Below, in pieces: positions 17,332-26,400 of a stretch of 64,000 nt of DNA (positions are counted from its first letter, which is position 1; the number at the start of each line of letters is the position of its first letter). The stretch covers positions 46,849 to 110,848 of the forward strand of contig NZ_FONT01000004.1 in the NCBI RefSeq assembly GCF_900113025.1. Direction: 5' to 3'. This stretch comes from Alteribacillus iranensis. GTDB lineage: Bacteria; Bacillota; Bacilli; Bacillales; Marinococcaceae. The position numbers were made by a program, and so were the translations under genes. Below the pieces are notes generated by a model, which searched no databases, was not told the origin of the DNA, and was given only the letters and a program-made list of their open reading frames with translations.

Positions 17332-18645
17332 ATGTTTCAGAAATGGTTTAGACTCCAAGAAAACAATACGAATGTAAAAACAGAAATACTCGCAGGATTT
17401 ACGACTTTTTTAACGATGGCTTATATTATTGTCGTGAACCCGATTATTCTCTCTGATGCGGGGGTCCCTTTCGATCAAGTCTTCATAGCCACGATTATAG
17501 CTACTGTTGTTGGTACGTTGTGGATGGCTCTCTTCGCTAATTATCCTATTGCGATCGCTCCCGGGATGGGGCTTAACGCTTACTTTGCTTATTCTGTCGT
17601 CGGAGCCAATGATCAAATTGGGTATGAAATCGCATTTGGAGCTGTGTTCGTCTCAGGGATTATATTTATCATTCTTTCCCTCACTCCATTCCGCGAAAAG
17701 CTGATCGAAGCCATCCCTTCCAATTTGAAACATGGGATCACAGCAGGGATCGGTTTATTTATTGCATTCATTGGTTTACGTATGAGCGGACTAATTGTTT
17801 CCCACCCTGATAACCTAGTAGCTCTAGGGGATTTACAGAGTCCTCCCGTTGTTCTCACATTAATAGGACTCGCGATCACCATCATTTTTATGGCTATGAA
17901 TATAAACAGCGCTTTATTTTTAGGAATGATTACGACAGCCGTGATTGCTTTTTTTACTGGTCATCTAACGTTCACAGAAGGACTAGCTTCTGCTCCTCCA
18001 GAAATCGAATGGTTTGTATTCGGCTCACCTTTAGAAGCCTTTACTAACGTTTTCACATATAGTCTGTATGCCGTTGTGTTTTCGTTTCTTCTCGTAACTA
18101 TATTTGATACGACAGGTACAATGATCGGTGTTGCGGAGCAAGCTGGATTCGTTAAAAATAATAAAATGCCGAGAGTGCGACAAGCTCTTTTATCAGACGC
18201 GATAGCTAAAACCATAGGATCCATTTTTGGAACCAGCCCGACCAGTGCGTATGTGGAGTCGTCCTCAGGGGTAGCTGCCGGAGGAAGAACAGGTTTAACA
18301 ACCGTCACGGTTTCCATATTATTTACGCTAACTATTTTCTTCGGTCCAGCTATCAGTGCCATTTCAGGTTTGCCGGCAATCACCTCTCCTGTTCTGATCA
18401 TCGTCGGGAGTTTTATGCTAGGCTCGGTAGCTCACGTGAAATGGCAAGAGTTTGATGAAGCGTTTCCCGCTTTTCTCATTATTTTAAGCATGCCGCTTAC
18501 TTCGAGTATTGCGACAGGTATTGCCTTTGGTTTCATTTCTTATCCCATTATGAAGGTCGTAAAAGGCAAAGCGAAAACCGTTCATCCGCTTGTTTATGTT
18601 TTCGCCGTTCTCTTTCTCATACAACTTGTCTTTTTGCCGCACTAA
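17332..18645 (+). CDS. NCS2 purine permease (PbuG/PbuO type)
   Basis: Nucleobase:proton symporter of the AzgA-like NCS2 subfamily, about 437 residues and 12-14 membrane segments. Family marks are AGFTTFLTMAYIIVVNP at the N terminus, APGMGLNAYFAYSV, and the GTSPTSAYVESSSGVAAGG segment. Substrates are likely guanine and hypoxanthine, as for B. subtilis PbuG and PbuO. The ATG at 17332 with AAGGTGG is chosen over the GTG at 17323. The PurR box pair directly upstream supports the assignment. No guanine riboswitch was found in the leader. Confidence 0.88.
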   Translation: MFQKWFRLQENNTNVKTEILAGFTTFLTMAYIIVVNPIILSDAGVPFDQVFIATIIATVVGTLWMALFANYPIAIAPGMGLNAYFAYSVVGANDQIGYEIAFGAVFVSGIIFIILSLTPFREKLIEAIPSNLKHGITAGIGLFIAFIGLRMSGLIVSHPDNLVALGDLQSPPVVLTLIGLAITIIFMAMNINSALFLGMITTAVIAFFTGHLTFTEGLASAPPEIEWFVFGSPLEAFTNVFTYSLYAVVFSFLLVTIFDTTGTMIGVAEQAGFVKNNKMPRVRQALLSDAIAKTIGSIFGTSPTSAYVESSSGVAAGGRTGLTTVTVSILFTLTIFFGPAISAISGLPAITSPVLIIVGSFMLGSVAHVKWQEFDEAFPAFLIILSMPLTSSIATGIAFGFISYPIMKVVKGKAKTVHPLVYVFAVLFLIQLVFLPH

Positions 18646-18690
18646 AGCCATGGTATACTCAGTCTAAAAGCGTAAAGGATGGTCAAATTT

Positions 18691-19185
18691 ATGGGGAATT
18701 TTACACATTTTAACGAGCAAGGCCGCGCCAGAATGGTAGATATCTCTGAAAAAAAAGAAAGTGTGAGAGTTGCCATTGCCCGATCCAGCGTAACAGTGAA
18801 TAAGGAAATATATGATCAGATCCAAGAAGGTACCAATAAAAAAGGAGATGTGTTTGCAGTATCACAAGTGGCTGGTATCATGGGAGCTAAAAAAACAGCA
18901 GATTTGATACCTATGTGTCATCCTCTCTCTTTAAACGGAGTAGATGTTCATTTTGAATGGTCCCTCTCCACCGAGAAAGAGGAATATGTCATTCTTATAA
19001 CTACGGAAGTGAAAGTGAAGGGTAACACCGGTGTTGAAATGGAAGCTCTCACTGCCGCTTCCACCACCGCTCTTACGATTTATGATATGTGTAAAGCGTT
19101 GGATAAAAACATGGTAATCGGTCCCACATACTTACTGAAAAAAACAGGCGGGAAAAGCGACGATTATGAACGAACTCAAGCGTAA
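18691..19185 (+). CDS. moaC: Cyclic pyranopterin monophosphate synthase
   Basis: Second step of molybdenum cofactor synthesis: converts the 3',8-cyclo-GTP made by MoaA to cyclic pyranopterin phosphate. About 164 residues, normal size. Signature segments are [19 protein letters not shown] (active-site His/Lys face), [15 protein letters not shown] and the C-terminal KSDDYER. The ATG at 18691 fits AAAGGATGG better than the ATG at 18679. It stands alone, away from other moa genes, with no promoter that I can define. Confidence 0.93.
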   Translation: MGNFTHFNEQGRARMVDISEKKESVRVAIARSSVTVNKEIYDQIQEGTNKKGDVFAVSQVAGIMGAKKTADLIPMCHPLSLNGVDVHFEWSLSTEKEEYVILITTEVKVKGNTGVEMEALTAASTTALTIYDMCKALDKNMVIGPTYLLKKTGGKSDDYERTQA

Positions 19186-19188
19186 TAA

Positions 19189-19296
19189 GAAAAGCGAAAT
19201 TTGTGGATGTTCGGTTAAGACCGTCATGTCCCGTGGCCTGCGGCAAGTGCGGATCTGAAGCGATCTTGAGCCGATAGCGACTGAAACTGGACAGCT
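19189..19296. repeat. Dispersed intergenic repeat
   Basis: It opens with AGAAAAGCG directly after moaC and closes with CTTGAGCCGATAGCG...CTGGACAG, the same tail as 1-35. The middle differs from the other copies, so the ends are the conserved part. Confidence 0.55.
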
Positions 19297-19320
19297 CTCA
19301 AATGTTATGTCTTTCCAATA

Positions 19321-19370
19321 AAAAAAGGGCTGGCAAAAGGTCTTTTTTATGACCTTTTGATCCAGCCCTT
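19321..19370 (-). terminator. Terminator after the yisL-like gene
   Basis: AAGGGCTGG...AAAAGGTC and GACCTTTTGATCCAGCCCTT form a long stem. A run of seven T follows on the minus strand, so the main direction is minus, but it may also stop moaC readthrough. Confidence 0.8.
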
Positions 19371-19375
19371 CTCCT

Positions 19376-19708
19376 TTATCCAATCACATTATAACCCATC
19401 AGAAGCACGATCAAAGCAAGAATAATGAAACCTGCCCACATTCCTCCGTGAGACTGTTGTCTTTTCTTACGTCCTACAAGCATTTCCATGATTCCAATCA
19501 GCAAAATAGCAAGAATCCCTTTTATTAAATAAAACATAGGAAAACCATATAAGATCCACATACCGATACCTGTCACAATCATAATAACGGCAAACAAACG
19601 TTGGAGCATTAACGTGATTTTTTGCTTAGAAAAAAAGTAGCTGATCAAGAAAAAGAGAATGAGAAATGCCCATGATCCTGCATGAGACTGGTAAAAGATA
19701 CTTTCCAT
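19376..19708 (-). CDS. yisL: YisL-family membrane protein (UPF0344)
   Basis: Small four-helix membrane protein of about 110 residues, matching Bacillus YisL/DUF1516 in size and in the MLQRLFAVIMIVTGIGMWILYG and GIMEMLVGRKKR segments. Function is unknown in the family. The ATG at 19708 follows AAGGAGAGG; the longer frame from 19753 adds a poor N terminus. Confidence 0.8.
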   Translation of the reverse strand: MESIFYQSHAGSWAFLILFFLISYFFSKQKITLMLQRLFAVIMIVTGIGMWILYGFPMFYLIKGILAILLIGIMEMLVGRKKRQQSHGGMWAGFIILALIVLLMGYNVIG

Positions 19709-19946
19709 CTGATTACAACCTCTCCTTTTACAAGTGTATAAACTGGTACCCATTCCAATATATAGTACTTACTTGGAGCTCGCAACATTTCGCTGCAAAC
19801 GGAACGTCTTATTGGGTCGCATACCATTCTTCTCCTTTGATATTTACAAGGAGACTGCCACACAATAAGAAATGCCCGATTCAGTCTTTTGGGCAAAACA
19901 ATCAGTCAGAAGGAGACTGACAATGATCTCACTGAGGAGGATGGTC

Positions 19947-20465
19947 ATGGGAATTTTCAGCAGCAACTCCTATGGAGACTCGATGCATTACGGGGAAGCA
20001 TTTGCGCTATGGAGTTATCTAATGGGTACGAAAGACATGGTCACTAGCTGCCAAACGCTTATGAATCATACAGGTGATGCAGACTTGTTTAAAGTGCTTG
20101 AAGATATCATGCAAGAAGCACAAAGGGAAGAAGCGGAAGTGGAACAACTATTAAAAGAACACGGTGTAAGTCTCCCGCCATCACCTGCTGAGAAACCTTA
20201 CTCTGATTTAGAAAGTATTCCTGTAGGCGCTCGATTTAATGATTCTGAAATTGCTGGTGCTATTAGTAAAAGTGTGGCGGCCAGCCTGGTGGCTTGCAGT
20301 CAAGCGATGGCACAATGTACCCGGGAAGACATCGGCATGCTGTTTGGACAGTACCACACCAACAAAGCTCAAATCAGCACACGTTTGCTTCGATTAAACA
20401 AAGACAAAGGCTGGCTCGTTATGCCGCCTATTCATGATCATATCCCTCAAACAGTAACCGTCTAA
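19947..20465 (+). CDS. DUF3231-family protein, ferritin-like helical bundle
   Basis: About 172 residues, nearly all helical, with a single DUF3231-type module (many family members carry two). The segment SKSVAASLVACSQAMAQCTREDIGMLF is typical and recalls the CotF-like helices of spore-associated proteins. Probably a sporulation-related protein, though function is not established. The ATG at 19947 lies 6 nt after AGGAGG. A strong symmetric terminator follows. Confidence 0.7.
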   Translation: MGIFSSNSYGDSMHYGEAFALWSYLMGTKDMVTSCQTLMNHTGDADLFKVLEDIMQEAQREEAEVEQLLKEHGVSLPPSPAEKPYSDLESIPVGARFNDSEIAGAISKSVAASLVACSQAMAQCTREDIGMLFGQYHTNKAQISTRLLRLNKDKGWLVMPPIHDHIPQTVTV

Positions 20466-20466
20466 T

Positions 20467-20512
20467 GGAATAAGAAGAAGGGAGCTTTTTGGCTCCCTTC
20501 TTCTTATTCCTT
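20467..20512. terminator. Bidirectional terminator
   Basis: GGAATAAGAAGAAGGGAGC (20467-20485) and GCTCCCTTCTTCTTATTCC (20492-20510) form a perfect 19-bp stem between two convergent genes. Confidence 0.9.
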
Positions 20513-20527
20513 CCCTGTTTGACTTCT

Positions 20528-21097
20528 TTACTCATACTGCTTTTTATTTAAGACAGGGTGTTTTTGAGTTTTCGCCTCAGTAAATAAATTTTGCGGGTCT
20601 TCCGTTGTTGGCAATGTTTGATTCAAGAGCATTTCTATATCCCCCACTGTTGCTGGTCTCTTTTTCGGCATGTATTCATAGCCAAGCATTCCATTTGCCT
20701 CAAGAGTCGCTGTTTTTAAGTCTGCGGGATTGGAGACCCCTTGCTGTCTCAACCGCATCTCCAGTTGATCCACTGTAAAACGCAGGCTTTTTAATTGATC
20801 ATATTGGATCTGTCCGTCCTGAATGACTACTTTTGACTTTCCCGTCAGCATTTTTTCTATGGCATTTGATTTCACTTGGATATATTCCATCACTAACAAG
20901 GCCGCAATAAAAATGGCAGCAGCTACAATCGTTTTCCAGACTGACTTTTCGATGATGGGCTGGATAATAATGGAGCCGATCGAAATCATGATGACAGTTT
21001 GAGCTACTGTCATCTGGCTTATTGATTTACGACCGGCTATTCGTAAGAGGAGTAAACCGCTTAATACTAAAATGACAGACTCCCACATGAAATTCAT
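20528..21097 (-). CDS. DUF421 membrane protein (YetF/YkjA type)
   Basis: About 189 residues: three N-terminal membrane helices followed by the cytoplasmic DUF421 domain (LTGKSKVVIQDGQIQYDQL, then the helix RFTVDQLEMRLRQQGV). Family members in Bacillus include YetF, YrbG and YkjA, with suggested roles in spore germination or envelope assembly. The ATG at 21097 follows AGGGGGG. It is 67 bases after topB and on the same strand. Confidence 0.75.
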   Translation of the reverse strand: MNFMWESVILVLSGLLLLRIAGRKSISQMTVAQTVIMISIGSIIIQPIIEKSVWKTIVAAAIFIAALLVMEYIQVKSNAIEKMLTGKSKVVIQDGQIQYDQLKSLRFTVDQLEMRLRQQGVSNPADLKTATLEANGMLGYEYMPKKRPATVGDIEMLLNQTLPTTEDPQNLFTEAKTQKHPVLNKKQYE

Positions 21098-21164
21098 GAC
21101 GTTCCCCCCTAAGCATATGTTTTTCTTATCTTGCTTCATTGAAGGAAACTTCATTCCAAGATGG

Positions 21165-23318
21165 TCAAGAAAAGGAAAATTCTACTTTCCCATTTCTCAA
21201 TACTAGCTTGGCGTCGAATGGGCGCTTTCCTTTAAATCCTTTGATTACTCGAGTTTCTCCTTTCTCACAAAGAAGTCGAATTTGAGCAGGAGTGATATTT
21301 TTTCCTAAGATTCTTCGATTAAATGTTAAAGTACAGCCTTTCTTATAATGGGAGCAGCCATAAAACGTTTTCTGTTGGATAATCACGCCCTCCTTACAAG
21401 CAGGACAACGTACAATAGGCTTGGTTGCATATTTATCTTTTCGCCCCTTGTTTATATCAGGGATCATTTCTCTGGAAATCTCCAATTGTTCCATGTCCTT
21501 TGGCACTGTTTCTACCAACTTACTCATAAACGCGGCGGTGTTTCGGATAAAGGTGTCTTTCTCAGCGTCTCCTTCTCCAATTTTGCGAAGGAATAATTCC
21601 CATTTTGCTGTCATTTCCGGCTTTGATAAGAGTGTTCCCTCGACGGCTCGACAAAGAATTTCTCCCTTCTTTGTGACGCGTACCACATTTTTCTCTACTT
21701 GAATATATTCTTGGCGAATAAGTGTGTTAATGATACCACTGCGTGTCGCTTCTGTTCCAAGTCCTTCTACTTCTTTTAAGGTAGCTTTCGCTTCTTCATC
21801 ATCTCCAATGAGACGGCCGCATGTTTTCATCATATTGATCAGCTGTCCCTCTGTATATGGCTTCGGTGGCTTTGTCTTGTCCTCTACTACTTCAGGAAAG
21901 GCCGCCGCTTCCATCCCTTCTCTCAGCTGTGGCAGAGATGGCAGCTGCTGCTGCTTTTCTTTTTGAGATTTCTTTGCCTGAGAGAATAACTGTTTCCAAC
22001 CTTTTGCCGTTTCCACTTTCCCTTTGCTATGAAAGGAAAGCCCCTTTACATCGGTTGTTACGAGGGTTTCTTCATATTCGTAATCGAAATGAAACATAGC
22101 TAGAACACTTTTTACGATTTCAAAATAAATGTTTTTTTGGTCGGTCCGTAGTTTTTGTACATCGGCGACTGTAGGTATTTTTTTCGTCGGTATGATGGCA
22201 TAATGTTCTTTTACTTTGTTGTCATCAACATAGCGTTTACTTGGATGAAACGACGCCGGCTCAAAATGATCTCCTGTTACATGTTGGTAGGGAGAAATAT
22301 TTTTCTTCACATACGCAAACTCATTTTTCGTAATATACTGCGTATCTGTTCTCGGATAGGTGATAAGTTTTAAAGGCTGGTCGTACAATGATTGCACAAC
22401 CTCTAACGTTTTTGAAGGACTGTATTTATATTTTTTATTCGCAAGCGACTGCAGCGTAGATAAAGAGTGCAGTTTCGGTGGCTTTTCACGTTTCTTTGTT
22501 ACTTTTACTTTCGTCACCACTCCGTTATCCTTTTTCTCAATGTTCCGTTCGATGAATTGCTGTTGCGCTTCTTCCTTTGTCTTAAAATGGCCTTTTGCCT
22601 TCCCTGTATAGGTACCTGTTTCCGTCTTAAAGGTAGCTGTGAGTTCAAAAAAAGGCTCTGAGACAAAATTCTCAATCTCTTTTTGCCGCTCATAGATTAA
22701 TCGCAATGTCGGCGTTTGGACACGACCAACACTAAAAACATGCTCGATCCCTTTTTTCTGAAGCAGCAACGTATAAAGACGGCTAGCATTCATTCCTACA
22801 AGCCAATCCGATACTTGGCGAGCTTGAGCTTCATCGTACAAACGCTCATAGGATTTTCCTTCCTGAAGCTTCATAAATCCTTTGTACACTTCTTCTTTTT
22901 CTAAACTGTTAATCCAAAGCCGCTTCGTTGGTTTGTGACTTGCTCCTGCTTGTCGGATAATGCTGCGGGCAATATTTTCTCCTTCCCGGTCACAGTCAGT
23001 CGCAATAATAATCTCGTCTGCTTCTTTTAACAAACGGCGTACCACTTGAAATTGTTTCCTCGTTTTATAACTTGTTTTAAATTCAAATGTGTCAGGAAGC
23101 ATCGGAAGTTGACGTAAATTCCACCGTTTCCAGGCAGGATCATATTCAGCTGGTGCTCGCAGTTCTACTAAATGACCAATCGCCCAGGTGAGCGTGGCTC
23201 CTTGAGGGAACACCGAACAAGCAGGAATAACAATATACCCCTCTCCCTTTTTCCCTTTTGGAAAGGCTTCCGCATAAGCTTGAGCCTGACTCGGTTTCTC
23301 TGCTAAAATAACGGGCAT
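21165..23318 (-). CDS. topB: DNA topoisomerase III
   Basis: Type IA topoisomerase that decatenates and relaxes single-stranded regions during replication and recombination. 717 residues, as in Bacillus TopB. The TOPRIM domain shows the catalytic Glu at VILAEKPSQA and the metal-binding DCDREGENIARS. The active-site Tyr is in LITYPRTDTQY near residue 320. GRVQTPTLRLI and EGLGTEATRSGIIN are family motifs. A C-terminal zinc ribbon (CPAC, then GCSHYKKGC) follows. ATG at 23318 after AAGGAGAG. Confidence 0.95.
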   Translation of the reverse strand: MPVILAEKPSQAQAYAEAFPKGKKGEGYIVIPACSVFPQGATLTWAIGHLVELRAPAEYDPAWKRWNLRQLPMLPDTFEFKTSYKTRKQFQVVRRLLKEADEIIIATDCDREGENIARSIIRQAGASHKPTKRLWINSLEKEEVYKGFMKLQEGKSYERLYDEAQARQVSDWLVGMNASRLYTLLLQKKGIEHVFSVGRVQTPTLRLIYERQKEIENFVSEPFFELTATFKTETGTYTGKAKGHFKTKEEAQQQFIERNIEKKDNGVVTKVKVTKKREKPPKLHSLSTLQSLANKKYKYSPSKTLEVVQSLYDQPLKLITYPRTDTQYITKNEFAYVKKNISPYQHVTGDHFEPASFHPSKRYVDDNKVKEHYAIIPTKKIPTVADVQKLRTDQKNIYFEIVKSVLAMFHFDYEYEETLVTTDVKGLSFHSKGKVETAKGWKQLFSQAKKSQKEKQQQLPSLPQLREGMEAAAFPEVVEDKTKPPKPYTEGQLINMMKTCGRLIGDDEEAKATLKEVEGLGTEATRSGIINTLIRQEYIQVEKNVVRVTKKGEILCRAVEGTLLSKPEMTAKWELFLRKIGEGDAEKDTFIRNTAAFMSKLVETVPKDMEQLEISREMIPDINKGRKDKYATKPIVRCPACKEGVIIQQKTFYGCSHYKKGCTLTFNRRILGKNITPAQIRLLCEKGETRVIKGFKGKRPFDAKLVLRNGKVEFSFS

Positions 23319-23710
23319 GTTATTTTCTCTCCTTCACTTATCCACGATAAAACATATAGACATTTCCATTTGGACAACAAATGAACCATAAGAAAGACAT
23401 CAGCGATATGTTTTTAAAAACGAGCTTTAAAAACGATCTATTATCCAGAGGTCTTCGAGCGGCCAGATGCTAAAAGCTGAATCTCGTAACACCCAAAGAC
23501 ATTTCCCATTTGCAAAAATGGAACTGATGTTCTTTTATTATATAGGAATTCGTTTGCCAGGAAAACAGGCATAGAACGACATACACCACTTTAGAAAATC
23601 TCAATTAAATCAAACATATAAGAAAGAGACTGTTGTCTAAAAAGTATCGAAAAGCAGTTTTTGAAAGAATGCTATAATGAGAAACGTGAAATTTCATACA
23701 AAGTTGGAGG
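23319..23710 (+). promoter_or_regulatory. Intergenic region with an extended -10 promoter
   Basis: The 400-base gap between topB and the dioxygenase gene shows only one clear element: an extended -10, TGCTATAAT (23670-23678), without a good -35, directed to the dioxygenase gene, whose GGAGG ribosome site is at 23706-23710. A 30-codon frame near 23381 has no ribosome site and is not called. The rest holds nothing I recognise. Confidence 0.5.
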
Positions 23711-23719
23711 TTGTAAGTT

Positions 23720-24526
23720 GTGAGCCAATTACGGAAAACAGGCTTTGCGTACTATCATTTAGGAGAACTCATCCAATATGAAGGAGTGGAGAAGGATTTG
23801 GAACAGCTTCAGAACGCTTTCGATGATCTACCACCCGATGAATATGCTCCTCATTTGAACCGACGCCGCCGCTATGCAAGAGCCGTCATCATGCCTGGTT
23901 CTCATCGTGTTGAATGGCTGCCTGAAACAATTATTGATGGACAAGACTACTATGAGTACTTTCAAGGGTCTTTTAACCCGGAGTATACAGGAGAATATCG
24001 CCGCTTCCCTGCCCTTACAAAAGAAACAAGAGCGAACAGGCTTCTAGAAGAAATCATTCGTTTCGATTTTAAAGAAACGTTTTGGATGAAAGAAGATGCC
24101 TTAATGCCTATCCATGCCGGGATACACTTTGTGAAGCTTTATGTGAAGGAAGAGGGGGATGTTGCTGTTTCTTCTCCTAATAACTTACACCAGGACGGAG
24201 AACCTTTTACATTTGCCCATTTAATTCGCCGTCGGAATATTAACGGAGGAATCAATGCTATCGCTAGTCCAAAACACCGAGGGAAAATGCTTGAAGATAT
24301 GGCGGAAAATGAAGTCATGACGACTTTTTACTTAGAAGAAGCGCTAGAATCCTATGGAGTATACGATCCGCTCGTTGCTCATTACGTCGGGGAAGTGACG
24401 AAAGGAAACGAAGAAGGAAGCGGAGAGCGCTCTGCTATCTTAATAGATTTCCAGCCGACTGTCATTGCCAATCCGGATGACATCCGCAGCATGCTTGGTG
24501 ACACTACCAATATGATTTCGGTTTAA
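23720..24526 (+). CDS. 2-oxoglutarate/Fe(II) dioxygenase family protein (amino-acid hydroxylase-like)
   Basis: 268 residues of the 2OG-Fe_Oxy_2 family, which includes the L-isoleucine 4-hydroxylase of B. thuringiensis. The metal-binding HxD is in NNLHQDGEPF (about residues 158-160), and the downstream half contributes the third His and an Arg. The N-terminal half has the RRRRYARAVI and GEYRRFPAL segments typical of this group. The enzyme probably hydroxylates a free amino acid, but the substrate cannot be named. GTG start at 23720 with GGAGG 9 nt upstream. It stands alone, directly followed by a mobile-element remnant. Confidence 0.78.
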   Translation: MSQLRKTGFAYYHLGELIQYEGVEKDLEQLQNAFDDLPPDEYAPHLNRRRRYARAVIMPGSHRVEWLPETIIDGQDYYEYFQGSFNPEYTGEYRRFPALTKETRANRLLEEIIRFDFKETFWMKEDALMPIHAGIHFVKLYVKEEGDVAVSSPNNLHQDGEPFTFAHLIRRRNINGGINAIASPKHRGKMLEDMAENEVMTTFYLEEALESYGVYDPLVAHYVGEVTKGNEEGSGERSAILIDFQPTVIANPDDIRSMLGDTTNMISV

Positions 24527-24532
24527 CGGCTT

Positions 24533-24900
24533 TCCGATAGAAGTCTCCCATCCTCAAGGAATGTGAAGGGCATAGCCCAATAAGTAGGCGGGAGATGAAT
24601 TTCGGTTGGCTTTAGCCAAAACTTCCCACAACACAAAGTGCTAGTGATATAATTATCCTATAATGTTCTTTGATAACTGGATATATAAGGTTGTATGCGG
24701 AAATTAGAGCGAAAACCAAGCCCCTCGCATACGTAAAATATCCAAGGTACTGAAAAACATTTTCGTACTACTTAGGGTCGGAATGCCCCGAAGTTACGCT
24801 CGTGGAGAACGTGTCAGACTTACTTGCAAGCATTGTTCGTGGAAGCGAGAAGTCCCCACTTCAAACGAAGTTAAGTGGTGGGTAGTTCACTGATATATTC
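24533..24900 (+). mobile_element. Remnant of an IS200/IS605 (IS1341/TnpB-type) element
   Basis: The right part (24841-24892) has GAAGTCCCCACTTC with AAGTGGTGGGTAGTTCAC, the hairpin end typical of TnpB elements that also forms the 3' part of the guide RNA scaffold. Just before it, short frames carry residues like the TnpB C terminus (for example GSECPEVTLVEN). The left part (24533-24620) has a second hairpin region (TCTCCC with GGGAGA) and AGGGCATAGCCC. A further stem pairs GTATGCG with CGCATAC (about 24695-24732). Nearly all of tnpB is missing, so the element is internally deleted and cannot move by itself. Confidence 0.6.
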
Positions 24901-24960
24901 TTCCTTTCTTCGTCAAATCCTTCTAGCGACTACGACAATTTCTCTCTTTTCTACAAAAAC

Positions 24961-25002
24961 AAACCGTCCTATCGCTTTATGAAAGCTTTGGGACGGTTTT
25001 TT
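24961..25002. terminator. Bidirectional terminator
   Basis: AAACCGTCC (24961-24969) and GGACGGTTT (24991-24999) form the stem; a T6 run follows on the plus strand and a T-rich stretch on the minus strand. It overlaps the last codons of the EamA gene. Confidence 0.75.
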
Positions 25003-25897
25003 CTTTCTGATGCTTGAACTTCCTCTTGCGGGAGAAAATAGATAATAGAATAGAAGTGAATACAAGTAAAATACCGACTGTCTGCCAAATTGTTAAGACG
25101 TCTTGAAACACTGTTACCCCGACTGCAATGGCAACGATTGGTTCAACGGTAGACAAAATGGCAGCATGGCTGGATTCGATATACCTAAGCCCTGCGGTAT
25201 ACATGATATAGGCCAAAATAGTGGAAATGAGCACACTTCCCATCGCGTAGCCCCACATTACAGGCTCCATAAGCGGTTGCGTGTTCTTCTCTATTCCACT
25301 AACCGGTAATAAAAATAGCCCTCCACATAACATTGCATAAGCTGTTATCGTGATCGAGCTATATTTCATACTGACAAATTTACCAATCACACTGTATAAC
25401 GAACAGAAAAATCCTGATGCAGCTCCTATAAGCAAAACAGTTCCTGAAATACTCATCGACTCACCTGGAAGCAATCCTGCTACAAAACTGCATCCTAACA
25501 AAGTAAGAATGATTGCGATGATTTTATTTCCTGTTAATTTTTCTTTGAAAAAGATTCGTGAAAGAATTGCAACGAAGACAGGGCTTGTATATAGTAAGAC
25601 GACAGCAATGGACAGATTTGCTTCCTCCATCACTGTGAAGTAACACCAATTAAAAAAGGCGATACTGACAACGCCTAACCCGATAAAATAAGGAAGGTCC
25701 CGCCAGTGGATCTTTAATAAGTAAGGACGCACGACCCCAACGATGCTGAACATAACGATCGCAGAGAGAACCATTCTGATAGTAACGACTTCTATCGGTG
25801 CTAAACCAAACTCATATAAATATTGAACAAAAAAGCCAGTTAATCCCCAAAACGCAGCACCACCGACAGTGATCCCATAAGCAACAGCTGGGCGCAT
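24977..25897 (-). CDS. EamA-family (DMT) transporter
   Basis: Ten-helix drug/metabolite transporter, 306 residues, with two EamA repeats. The first carries AAFWGLTGFFVQYLYEFG, and the second ends in SSHAAILSTVEPIVAIAVGV, a typical positions 9-10 helix pair. A basic tail follows. Substrates in this family are mostly small amino acids or metabolites; none can be assigned here. ATG at 25897 after GGGAG. Confidence 0.85.
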   Translation of the reverse strand: MRPAVAYGITVGGAAFWGLTGFFVQYLYEFGLAPIEVVTIRMVLSAIVMFSIVGVVRPYLLKIHWRDLPYFIGLGVVSIAFFNWCYFTVMEEANLSIAVVLLYTSPVFVAILSRIFFKEKLTGNKIIAIILTLLGCSFVAGLLPGESMSISGTVLLIGAASGFFCSLYSVIGKFVSMKYSSITITAYAMLCGGLFLLPVSGIEKNTQPLMEPVMWGYAMGSVLISTILAYIMYTAGLRYIESSHAAILSTVEPIVAIAVGVTVFQDVLTIWQTVGILLVFTSILLSIFSRKRKFKHQKEKTVPKLS

Positions 25898-26017
25898 GGT
25901 CTCACTCCCCTTTTCCTTTTAAATCGAAACGTTTGTACTCTGGCACACTTATTTTCTCACCAAAGCAAAGGGAATACCACACCTCTACGATATTATATTA
26001 AAATAGTTTAGACTTTT

Positions 26018-26045
26018 TTGACTAATTTTATGAACTGATTATAGT
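26018..26045 (+). promoter_or_regulatory. Sigma-A promoter for the small acidic protein gene
   Basis: TTGACT (26018-26023), a 16-base spacer and TATAGT (26040-26045), about 100 bases before the GTG start at 26147. Confidence 0.5.
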
Positions 26046-26146
26046 AAATTGGAAAATCAAGTCGCTTGCGCTTTCCTTCACAAACTCGTAAAATAAGGAA
26101 ATACACTTGTTTTAATACTGATCTCTTGGGTGAAGGGGGCATCGTC

Positions 26147-26350
26147 GTGCAAAATAATAACAATAAAGAAGAAGCTTGGTTTGAAAAAGGAGAATTACTC
26201 CAGTATCAAGACAAAGAGTGCCGGGTCATTGCGGAATATGACCGCACCGTCTGTGTGGAGTACACCAATTATCCATTCGCAGGCGAAGAGGAGGAATTCC
26301 CTTATCCACGTGTGATTTTGCTGAAAAATGAAGTGAAACGAATCTCTTAA
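26147..26350 (+). CDS. Small acidic protein of unknown function
   Basis: 67 residues beginning at GTG 26147 with GAAGGGGG 7-8 nt upstream; the frame remains open back to 26066 but lacks a ribosome site there. The body looks like a small beta barrel: alternating strands WFEKGELLQYQDKECRVIAE, TVCVEYTNY and PRVILLKNEVKRI, resembling the layout of DUF2187-type Bacillus proteins, without clear family identity. No membrane segment or signal peptide. A monocistronic unit with its own promoter and a strong terminator. Confidence 0.65.
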   Translation: MQNNNNKEEAWFEKGELLQYQDKECRVIAEYDRTVCVEYTNYPFAGEEEEFPYPRVILLKNEVKRIS

Positions 26351-26357
26351 TATATGA

Positions 26358-26397
26358 AAAATAGCCAGGTACTATCTCTAGTACCTGGCTATTTTGT
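26358..26397. terminator. Bidirectional terminator
   Basis: AAAATAGCCAGGTACTA and TAGTACCTGGCTATTTT form a perfect 17-bp stem with a TCTC loop, between convergent genes. Confidence 0.9.
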
Positions 26398-26400
26398 GCG

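Noticed and set aside
23381-23473. 30-codon frame between topB and the dioxygenase gene
   Set aside because: No ribosome site and no similarity seen.
24775-24893. Intact tnpB gene
   Set aside because: Only about 35 terminal codons remain, and three frames look equally plausible, so no protein is called.
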